Assembly: GCA_902760865.1 (NCBI GenBank) | Contig: CACWID010000026.1 | Coordinates: forward strand, 1-64,000 | DNA: 64,000 bases | Direction: 5' to 3' | Origin: an uncultured Bacteroidales bacterium | Lineage (GTDB): Bacteria > Bacteroidota > Bacteroidia > Bacteroidales > Muribaculaceae | In this document: piece by piece, positions 1 through 7,600 of the stretch | Numbering within the stretch: the first letter of the stretch is position 1 | Layout of the letters: every line of letters starts with the position of its first letter | Translations under genes and position numbers: made by a program | The notes under the pieces: model-generated | The model's database searches: none | What the model saw: only the letters and a program-made list of their open reading frames with translations | Told to the model about the DNA's origin: nothing

Positions 1-112
1 CGACATTTCTGTTGTGCAAGAAATATGTACAATAAAATGAATTTTGTCGCTTTGCAAGCAAAATCCCACTAAACCCTATAGGTTGCGGATTTGAGGTTAA
101 TAAAAAAAGACA

Positions 113-598
113 ATGAAGAAGATTTTCTCTATGTTATTGATCGCAGCCACCCTGTGCATAATGACGACGGCCTGCGGTGACGACAAAAAAGACGAACCCG
201 AGGTGCCCCAAACCCAGAAACTGGAGAGCGAGCACAGTGCCGCTAACGACACCTACCTCGTCTATGACATCGACCTGTCGAAAGATTCCAGCACTATCTG
301 CGTGTATAACGCTGTGTTCCAGATGGGAGACAAGACGTCGCCCGCGCTGAACATCCGCGTTGATGCACCCTGCAGCGTTGACAAGGCCGGCAAAGTTTAT
401 ACCTATAGCGGCACCAACATCATCCCGTACCTGATCATGGGCACCACCCCCACTCCGTTCCCGACCTTGCACGTCAACAACCTGAGAAGCGTAGTCAACG
501 TTGAGAAGAAGACCTATTCCATCACGTTTGACTGCCAGGGTAACGCCATGGGCAAACCCATCGATGGCCACTATGAGAAAGAAGGCAACTTGAAATAA
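113..598 (+). CDS. Small secreted lipoprotein, function unknown
   Basis: A 161-residue protein begins with a lipoprotein signal peptide: a basic start, a hydrophobic stretch and the lipobox region TTACGDD, with the Cys near residue 21. An acidic/lysine linker (DDKKDEPEVP) follows, then a beta-rich domain of about 120 residues that I do not recognise. It shares the lipobox-CG[ND]D pattern with the next two genes, so all three look like small surface or periplasmic lipoproteins. A clear intrinsic terminator follows, so it forms its own transcription unit. The start is the first ATG after an A-rich leader, with no Shine-Dalgarno site, as is normal for Bacteroidetes. Confidence 0.8.
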   Translation: MKKIFSMLLIAATLCIMTTACGDDKKDEPEVPQTQKLESEHSAANDTYLVYDIDLSKDSSTICVYNAVFQMGDKTSPALNIRVDAPCSVDKAGKVYTYSGTNIIPYLIMGTTPTPFPTLHVNNLRSVVNVEKKTYSITFDCQGNAMGKPIDGHYEKEGNLK

Positions 599-630
599 GC
601 CTTTTAACGACATTTAATATAAAAATCATT

Positions 631-667
631 ACAAATGGTGCAAGAATCACTGCACCATTTGTTTTTT
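631..667 (+). terminator. Intrinsic terminator after first lipoprotein
   Basis: Arms CAAATGGTGCA (632-642) and TGCACCATTTG (651-661) form an 11-bp stem with an 8-nt loop, followed by a run of six T. Confidence 0.85.
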
Positions 668-671
668 GGTG

Positions 672-679
672 TATCTTTG
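672..679 (+). promoter_or_regulatory. Bacteroidetes-type -7 box TATCTTTG
   Basis: A perfect match to the known Bacteroides -7 consensus TAnnTTTG lies 43 bp before the ATG at 722, directly after the previous terminator. No good TTTG -33 element is seen at the usual spacing. Confidence 0.6.
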
Positions 680-721
680 CCGCTGCATATTACGGCAAAA
701 ACTTAATTATTTAAGACAGAC

Positions 722-1564
722 ATGAAGAAAATCATTTTACTGATAGCAATGATGGGCCTGCTGATGGGCGTCATCTCGTGCGGCAACGACGAGCCCAAGC
801 GCGGCACCGGCGTGTTCACCGTCGAGGACATGATGATCAACCACGCCTATAACACCAAGTCCGACCAGGTGCTCGGTTTGAGCACCGTGCGCAACAAGCT
901 GACGGTCGATACCAAGAACCGCAAGGCCAACGTGGAGTTTAAGTACAACGACGGCCAGGGCGAGAAGACGCTCGTGCTCGAGGACCTGATTGTGACACCC
1001 AAGGGTGTCGGTTTCTTTGAGTTCACATCGGCCAGCGTCAGCACGTTCAGCGGCTATGTGGACGTCAACGAGGAGTCGGCGATGCGCTTTTTCTACACCA
1101 CGCCCGAGGGCATCCGCATCATCTCGACCACTTCTAACGTGTTCTTCCTCAACACCCACAACACCATCACCTATGACGACGCGACCAAGCCCACCGACAT
1201 GGAGAACGTCATGTACGAGTTCAAAATCGAGCCGGCAAGCAAGACTGCCGTCGTCACGGTTTCAGGCATCGAGCACGCCAAGGACCTGAAGTACTTCAAC
1301 AGCATCACGGCCGCCAGCGTGCCGTTCACCGTCACGGCTAACGGCTTCACCTTCAGCGGCGAGAACCTGAAGACCGATGCCATCTACCGCAACTATGTGG
1401 ACAGCACGGGCAGCGTGCGCTCCCACACCGACAAGTATCCCTTCAAGACGTTCAACGCCACCGTTGACATGAAGAATGACCGCCTCAACGCCGAATACAT
1501 GATGGGCAGCAGCGCCACCGTCGTGGCCACAGGCCGCACCTACCTGGAATTTCACGAGTATTGA
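722..1564 (+). CDS. Secreted lipoprotein, function unknown
   Basis: A 280-residue lipoprotein. The signal peptide ends in GVISCGNDEP, with the lipobox Cys at about residue 20. The mature part is beta-rich with no motif I recognise. It has its own -7 box and is followed after 34 bp by another lipoprotein with the same CGNDDEP start, so the two probably form a two-gene operon ending at the terminator near 2409. The shared N-terminal pattern and similar organisation suggest diverged paralogues or co-exported partners; this is inference. Confidence 0.8.
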   Translation: MKKIILLIAMMGLLMGVISCGNDEPKRGTGVFTVEDMMINHAYNTKSDQVLGLSTVRNKLTVDTKNRKANVEFKYNDGQGEKTLVLEDLIVTPKGVGFFEFTSASVSTFSGYVDVNEESAMRFFYTTPEGIRIISTTSNVFFLNTHNTITYDDATKPTDMENVMYEFKIEPASKTAVVTVSGIEHAKDLKYFNSITAASVPFTVTANGFTFSGENLKTDAIYRNYVDSTGSVRSHTDKYPFKTFNATVDMKNDRLNAEYMMGSSATVVATGRTYLEFHEY

Positions 1565-1598
1565 TTATCAACTAAAACAACTATAAGAAAACTTGACA

Positions 1599-2378
1599 AT
1601 GAAGAAATTATCATTTATGCTTTTTGCGCTGCTGGCAGTGACGCTGTTCACCGCCTGCGGCAATGACGACGAGCCCATCAACAAGCAGACCGTCTCAATG
1701 ACCGTCAACAACCGCGCCATCAAGGGCGATCAAGTGGTGTTCTCACAGAACAACGCCCAGGTGGAGATTAACTACACCGCCATGGAGATCCAGTTCAACA
1801 CCGAGTACAAGGACATCAACGGGCAATCTCATTCCGTCACCACCCCGGCGATGAAGTTGATCAATGTGGGCGGATCGGTCTATTCCTTTGAAAAAGGCAA
1901 CGGCGAGATCACTGGTTATTTTGACTTTGCCACCGGCATGATGTGGTTCATCATCAACGATAGCGCCAGCCCTGTGATCTGCACGTCACAGCTGCTGTAT
2001 GCCTACTCTACCACCACAGTCAACAACCCCGACAACGGTAACCACTTCAGTCACGAGCATTCGGCCTATCTGTTTGCCCTCGACTCCAAGTGCGAGAAGT
2101 GCATCCTGAAAATCAGCAACTTCATCCCCAACATTGCCGGTTCGGTCGAGGCTAGCGAGGTCCAGTTCAACGACCTGACCGTGACCCCCACCTCGACGGG
2201 CTACACCATCACTGCCGACAAGGCCGAGTCCAACAACAAGTTCTACACCATCACCGACCTGAACGTCACCCTCAGCAGTCAGTGCCAGATCATCAACGCT
2301 TCTTACAAGTGCAAGGGCCTCGACTTCACCATCACGGGTAAGGTTTACCCCAACGTGAACTACGCTGTGCCCTTCTAA
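1599..2378 (+). CDS. Secreted lipoprotein, function unknown
   Basis: A 259-residue lipoprotein with signal MKKLSFMLFALLAVTLFTACGNDDEP (lipobox FTAC). I chose the ATG at 1599 over the in-frame TTG at 1593 because the Met-Lys-Lys start gives a standard signal peptide. The mature domain is beta-rich with several Cys (SKCEKCILK and later QCQI/YKCKG), which is unusual for these lipoproteins. Likely second gene of an operon with the lipoprotein 34 bp upstream. No functional family recognised. Confidence 0.8.
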   Translation: MKKLSFMLFALLAVTLFTACGNDDEPINKQTVSMTVNNRAIKGDQVVFSQNNAQVEINYTAMEIQFNTEYKDINGQSHSVTTPAMKLINVGGSVYSFEKGNGEITGYFDFATGMMWFIINDSASPVICTSQLLYAYSTTTVNNPDNGNHFSHEHSAYLFALDSKCEKCILKISNFIPNIAGSVEASEVQFNDLTVTPTSTGYTITADKAESNNKFYTITDLNVTLSSQCQIINASYKCKGLDFTITGKVYPNVNYAVPF

Positions 2379-2408
2379 CCCACAGACACCAACATACCAT
2401 ATCGGGCC

Positions 2409-2449
2409 GTCCCCGCAGCCGCCACACGGCGACAGCGGGGACTTTTTTA
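2409..2449 (+). terminator. Intrinsic terminator of the two-lipoprotein operon
   Basis: The arms GTCCCCGC and GCGGGGAC enclose a GC-rich loop and are followed by six T. Confidence 0.85.
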
Positions 2450-2477
2450 TGCCAGGTCCTTCTGCGGCCAAGGCACG

Positions 2478-2536
2478 TCATTCAACATTTTGCGTAAAAT
2501 TCATTCAACATTTTGCGTTACACATTTTGTTGAATC
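2478..2536 (+). repeat. 23-bp tandem direct repeat with nearby inverted half
   Basis: The unit TCATTCAACATTTTGCGT occurs at 2478 and again at 2501 (period 23). A related copy in the opposite sense (CACATTTTGTTGAAT) follows at 2521. The gene-free stretch 2379-2708 otherwise holds the upstream terminator, a fragment of the dispersed TTAGCGCCTTTGCG repeat (2563-2598) and a -7-like TATCTTTA at 2680-2687. It could be an operator for the sigma gene downstream, but that is not demonstrated. Confidence 0.5.
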
Positions 2537-2708
2537 AAAATAAGGGACTTTGAGGCAATGGTTTAGCGCCTTTGCGCCTCGGCGAGGGGCAAAGAAGCCG
2601 AATGGCTACCGCAAAAGGGGAAAATGCTAAAAAAAGCATAAAAAATGGCGGTCCAGGCCCGCATTGGCAGAATTTTTGCTATCTTTACACGCTCAAAGCA
2701 ATCATCTG

Positions 2709-3269
2709 ATGGCAGCACGTGAGAAATATGACGAGGCGCTGGTGGTCGAGCAGCTGCACGACCCCAAGCTCTGCAAGGTGGCATTCGGTAAGGTCATCGA
2801 GCACTACAGCTCGCAACTTTACTGGCAGATCCGCCGCATGGTCATCGACCATGACGATGCCAACGACGTGCTGCAGAACACCTTCCTCAAGGCCTGGACC
2901 AACATCGACAACTTCCGCGGCGACGCCAAGCTATCGACCTGGCTCTACAAGATCGCCATCAACGAGAGCATCACCTTTGTCAACAAGAAGAAGGTGATGA
3001 ACCAGCTGTCGATCGACGACGACGAGAGTTTCCTGGTCAACCAGCTCGAGAGCGACGAGTGGTTCGACGGCGACGAGGCACAAATCACGCTGCAGAAGGC
3101 CATTGCCAGCCTGCCCGAGAAGCAGCGCCTGGTGTTCAACCTGCGCTACTACGACGAGATGAAGTACGACGAGATGAGCGAGATCCTGGGCACCAGCGAG
3201 GGCGCCCTCAAGGCATCCTATCATCATGCCGTCAAGAAGATTGAACAATATCTCGAAGAAAGAGAATAA
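2709..3269 (+). CDS. ECF-type RNA polymerase sigma factor
   Basis: A 186-residue sigma-70 family protein of ECF type. Region 2 is visible as DDANDVLQNTFLKAWTNIDNFRGDAKLSTWLYKIAINES, and region 4 as LPEKQRLVFNLRYYDEMKYDEMSEILGTSEGALKASYHHAVKKIE, the helix-turn-helix that reads the -35. I prefer the ATG at 2709 to a TTG 45 bp upstream because a -7-like box (2680-2687) overlaps the longer version. It is followed by a single-TM protein and an LTXXQ-like periplasmic protein, so these three genes probably form a sigma/anti-sigma/envelope-sensor unit. The promoters it recognises are unknown. Confidence 0.92.
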   Translation: MAAREKYDEALVVEQLHDPKLCKVAFGKVIEHYSSQLYWQIRRMVIDHDDANDVLQNTFLKAWTNIDNFRGDAKLSTWLYKIAINESITFVNKKKVMNQLSIDDDESFLVNQLESDEWFDGDEAQITLQKAIASLPEKQRLVFNLRYYDEMKYDEMSEILGTSEGALKASYHHAVKKIEQYLEERE

Positions 3270-3321
3270 TTTTTTCTACAGAGATTAAACTTTTTTGACA
3301 TTTGCTAGTCAAATAGGCGTT

Positions 3322-3726
3322 ATGAAACGAGAAGACTCCACAATATTGAACAAATACGGTAAGGATCCGGGCTTTAAAGTGCCGGAGAATTACTTTGCTG
3401 ACTTCAATCAGCGCATGACCGAGATGCTCCCCGACATCGAGATCACGCCCGTTGATGTCAAGCCCACGATGTGGCAACGCATCAAGCCGCTTGTCTATAT
3501 GGCAGCCATGTTTGCCGGCGTGTGGTGCATGATGCAGGTGTTCAGCCACTTCACCAGCAGCGACATGGGCGGCGTGCATGCCGTGGCCGAGAAGATGGTG
3601 AGCGACAAGAGCAACATCGACGACTTCATCATGAGCGGGTCAGTCAGCGACTACGACATCCTCAACTACGAGGACTCGGTGATGATGAGCAACGAGGAGG
3701 AAGAGATTTCTGACTTTAACAAGTAA
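3322..3726 (+). CDS. Single-pass membrane protein, possible anti-sigma partner
   Basis: A 134-residue protein with a cytoplasmic N-terminus of about 55 residues (KDPGFKVPENYFADFNQRMTEML), one transmembrane segment (PLVYMAAMFAGVWCMMQVF) and an acidic C-terminal tail. The VPENYF...F...ML pattern is common in Bacteroidetes proteins encoded directly after ECF sigma genes. Position 53 bp after the sigma gene suggests an anti-sigma or membrane-anchoring role. No zinc anti-sigma motif is visible, so the function is inferred from context. I use the ATG at 3322 rather than an upstream TTG at 3295. Confidence 0.75.
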   Translation: MKREDSTILNKYGKDPGFKVPENYFADFNQRMTEMLPDIEITPVDVKPTMWQRIKPLVYMAAMFAGVWCMMQVFSHFTSSDMGGVHAVAEKMVSDKSNIDDFIMSGSVSDYDILNYEDSVMMSNEEEEISDFNK

Positions 3727-3739
3727 TTAGAGCACAGCT

Positions 3740-4195
3740 ATGAAGAGGATAGTTTCAATATGGATTATGGTGCTGGCCATTACCATGGCAGCCACGGCGC
3801 AGGGCAACCGCACCAAGTTCGCTACCGACATGTATCAAGCCAAGCACGAGATGATCATCGAGGAGCTGGGACTGACCCAGACACAGCAGAAGCAATTCAT
3901 GCCGCTCTATGAGCAGATGGAACGCGAGATCTATCAGGTGAACCGCAACGCCCGCGCCCTCGCCTCTGAGGTCGAGAAAAAGAAAAATCCGACCGACCGC
4001 GACTATGAGGCAGCAGCATCAGCACTCTCGCGCACCCGCGTCCAGGAAGGCGAAATCGAATCCAAATACTTCGAGAAATTCTCCAAGATACTATCCAAGA
4101 AGCAGCTCTTCCAGCTCAAGCAGGCCGAGATGAAGTTCACCCGCGAGATGCTCTCCAAGAAGAAGAACAAAGACAACACGGGCAAGAAGAAGTAA
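3740..4195 (+). CDS. Periplasmic Spy/CpxP-like (LTXXQ-type) protein
   Basis: A 151-residue protein with a cleavable signal peptide (to ATAQG) and an all-helical, highly charged mature part. The motif ELGLTQTQQKQFMPLYEQMEREI is the LTxxQ signature of Spy/CpxP-like envelope-stress chaperones and metal-resistance proteins. The C-terminus is extremely lysine-rich (SKKKNKDNTGKKK). Thirteen bp separate it from the TM protein upstream, so the sigma, membrane and LTxxQ proteins look co-transcribed. Likely role: periplasmic chaperone or sensor within an envelope-stress circuit (inference). Confidence 0.78.
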   Translation: MKRIVSIWIMVLAITMAATAQGNRTKFATDMYQAKHEMIIEELGLTQTQQKQFMPLYEQMEREIYQVNRNARALASEVEKKKNPTDRDYEAAASALSRTRVQEGEIESKYFEKFSKILSKKQLFQLKQAEMKFTREMLSKKKNKDNTGKKK

Positions 4196-4228
4196 CTTCA
4201 CTCCACCACAGGGAGACAAAATATATAG

Positions 4229-4258
4229 GGTTCCGCATGATTGCGGAATCTTTTTTTA
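4229..4258 (+). terminator. Intrinsic terminator of sigma module
   Basis: TTCCGCA and TGCGGAA pair around a short TGAT loop, extended by flanking G/C, followed by T7. Confidence 0.85.
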
Positions 4259-4434
4259 TTCCCATAAATGCACCAGTGGGACGGCTCTTTGGGTACATTT
4301 CAACCCATGATTAACCCAGGGGCTCACACGAATGACCGCGGAATGACCTTTTTCTTTTCTATATTGATGATAATCAGTGCTTTACGTTAGAAAGAATGAC
4401 CATCGGATGTGAGCCGTTTTTCAATAATCCATTG

Positions 4435-4442
4435 TAATTTTG
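4435..4442 (+). promoter_or_regulatory. -7 box TAATTTTG in front of a short reading frame
   Basis: Perfect TAnnTTTG match. It lies about 47 bp before a possible 23-codon reading frame (4489-4560) and 240 bp before the alpha-2-macroglobulin-like gene, so the latter may have a long alternative leader. Confidence 0.45.
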
Positions 4443-4488
4443 CAAGCGAGAGTTAATTCGTTTTATCAACCTGAAACAAGTGATAGTT

Positions 4489-4560
4489 ATGAAAGACGAA
4501 GGTATATATTTTGGATTCAATAGCGATGGCAGCAAGCGGCTTGCCGATAGGAAACAGTAA
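4489..4560 (+). CDS. Possible 23-residue peptide (uncertain)
   Basis: A 23-codon ATG-to-TAA frame encodes a polar peptide (MKDEGIYFGFNSDGSKRLAD...). It begins about 47 bp after a perfect -7 box and lies wholly inside the 484-bp gene-free stretch 4196-4679. That stretch otherwise contains only the upstream terminator and two -7 boxes. It may be chance; there is no homologue I recognise and no Shine-Dalgarno site, which is uninformative in this phylum. Confidence 0.25.
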   Translation: MKDEGIYFGFNSDGSKRLADRKQ

Positions 4561-4644
4561 CCCCATGCAGCCTGGAATAGAAGCGATTGACGTTAATTAT
4601 TGCAAAATGTAGTGTTTTGACAAGGATATTGCACATTATTTGTA

Positions 4645-4652
4645 TATCTTTG
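4645..4652 (+). promoter_or_regulatory. -7 box TATCTTTG of the alpha-2-macroglobulin-like gene
   Basis: Perfect TAnnTTTG, 28 bp before the ATG at 4680. A TTTG lies at 4616-4619, but the 25-bp spacing is longer than the usual 19-21. Confidence 0.6.
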
Positions 4653-4679
4653 GAGGTATAATAACAAACCAAAAACTGA

Positions 4680-7600
4680 ATGGCTATGAAACAGACAATC
4701 ATTCACATTCTATCTATAGTATTACTCATCATGGCATTTCCACTTGACTCATCAGGAAATAACCGGGAGATTGACTTCAATTTCCCGCAGGACGTGTCCA
4801 ACGAGGCGATGGCCGACCTGGACAAGGCGCTCAAGTCGGGCGACGGCCAGTTGACCGTCGATGCGCTGGTGCGCTACAGCCTGGCCCAGAGCGGCATTTC
4901 ACAGGACAACATGGCCGACATCATCACACGTGTCGAGTCGGTCATCAATAAGGAAAAACAACCCCACATCAAGGCACTGCTCTACCACCTGGAGGCGATG
5001 ATCTATCAGGGCTACCGTGACCGTTTTGCCCGCTGGAACTATCGTGAGAATCCTGTTGAGGAGGTTCCTGCCGACATCAGCGAGTGGGACCGCAAGCAGT
5101 TTGACGAGAAGATAACAGAACTCATCGAGAAGAGCCTCGCCAAGCCCGAATCGCTGAAGGCTGTGGCGGTTACCACGCTGCCCGGCATCATCAAGTGCAA
5201 CAAGCTGGGCGCGACCTACATCCCCACCCTGCACGAGTTCCTGCTGATGAAGGGCAGAGAGATGCTCATGGATGTCAATGCCGACCAAGAGGAGCTGCAG
5301 GAGCGCATCAAGGCCGACTGGCTCACGACCACCGAGGGCAACGTGCCGGCGCATCTCTATGCAAAAAAGGAACTTGATGGCTATTCCCCTATCGAGACCT
5401 ACCAGCAGTATCAGGACAATGAGCATTGCGCGTTGCTGCTCGACCACACCTCATGGGAGAACGAAAAAATCCATTACAAGACATTGCAGGAGTATGTGGA
5501 GCGCTTCCCCAACTCCATCTACGTCGCCGAGGTGAAAAATACCATCACCCGCCTCGAGAGCAAGAGCGTGAGCCTCAGTTATCCAGAGGTGCGCTCATCA
5601 CATGACAGCATCACAGTCACCGCCCGTGTCAAAAACGCGAACACGTTCAACATCGAGGTTTACCGTATTCCTGACTACATGCTCAAGGAATACCGTCTTA
5701 ACGGCAGCAAGTTGCAGCTTGTCTCAAGGCACCCAGTCAAGGTGCAGGGCACTGTGCCGTTTGATGCAGGCCCTATCTACACGACCCTGCCTCCCCTGCC
5801 ATATGGTGCATATATCATCTGGGCCGACATTGATGGCGAAAAAGCCTCCATTTCTGACTTTTATAATCACGACATCCTGCACGTGACCGATATTGCCACA
5901 TTCACCGTCAACCGCAACGACCACAAGGACCGCGTCGCCGCCGTTGACATCATCACGGGCAAGCCCATGCCTGGCGTGACCATCATGACCGAGAAAGGCA
6001 AGACCCTGGGCACTACAGGTTCGGATGGGACCCTGGCCATACCCTTGCAAGTCAACGCACAAGACAAATACGACTATCACTCCAGTGAAGAGTTGAAGGC
6101 CGTCAAGGACAAGGACCGTTATGGCCTGACCATTTATTCATCCGCAATCGGCAACCGCAATTCCAGCAGCGACAACACAGCCATGGTCTATACCGACTTG
6201 GGCGTCTATCGGCCCGGCGAGACCATCCACTGGGCAGCCATCGTCTATAATGTGACCGAGAAGGAGCGCAAGGTTCTGGCCGGCAAGGAGATTGAAGCCG
6301 TCTTCATGGACAACAACCGCGAGCCGATTGACACGGTGACGACGACCACCGACGAATATGGCCGTGCCGAGGGCACCTTCCTCGTTCCCAAAGACCGCAT
6401 GAATGGCCAGTTCTATATCCAGCTGGAAGAGAAAGGCACTGAATACGACAACCTCGCCTGGCACAGCGTGAACGTGAGCGAGTACAAGACGCCGACGTTT
6501 GAAGTCACCTTCCCGGATGCAAGGTACAACTACGTCGCCGGCCAGCCTGTCAAGGTCACTGGCAAGGCGATGACCTACAGCGGTGTGCCCGTGCAGAACA
6601 CCGAGGTGCGCCTGTCGCTCATCCAGAAACAGTGGTCCTGGTTGTGGCACATGCGCAATCGCAGCGGCGAGCACCTGCAGGACACCACCGTCATGACCGA
6701 CGCCCAGGGCAACTTCATGATTGAGTACCCTGCCGACATGTTCAATGAAAACATCGGCTACAAGCCAGGTAAGCGCTGCTGGGCACGCTACAACTATGAG
6801 GTTGTCGCCACGGTCACCACCGATGCCGGCGAGACCCACGAGGAGAGCACCTCGTTCATCGTGGGCACGCGCCGCGGCCTGGAACTGGGCAGCGTGAACG
6901 ACAACATCTACCTCAACGACAAGCCCATCAAGCTGCCGTTGAAGTACAACACCACCGACGAGGAACATCCTGATACCTGGTGCACTTGGACCGTCACCCC
7001 GCTTGACGGCACAGAGCCCGTCAAGACAGGTAACCTCAACACCGCCGACCCGACCATCGACCTGACCGACCTGTCCTCAGGCGAGTACAGACTCAGGGTG
7101 CACATCCTCGATGCCGAGGAGGGCGAGCAGGATGTGGACGTGATACGCAGAATCACCCTCTACCGTAAGGACGACAAGACGGCGCCCGTCAAGGACAACC
7201 CGCTGTGGCTCACGCCGCTGCAGCAGAGTGTGGACAAGAACAACGTGGGCCACATCACCATCGGTGTTTCCACCCCCAAGGCCTATATCTACTATGTGGC
7301 AAGCACAATAGACAAAGTGATCGCCCAGGGCTGGCTCACCTACGACAAGGGCATGCACGACTTCACCGTCCAGTTGCCCAAGGAAGCCGGCAAGAACGTG
7401 ACCGTCCAGTTTATCACCCACTACGGCATCATGCTATGGGACGAGACTGTCACGTTGCAGAATCCTTACAAGGCCGAGGCAATTAAAATCACAGCCACCT
7501 CGTTCCGTGATAAGCTCGTGCCCGGCAATATGGAGCACTGGACCTTCAGCCTTACGGACCAAAACGGCAAGCCCCACCAGGGTGCGATGCTTCTCGACAT

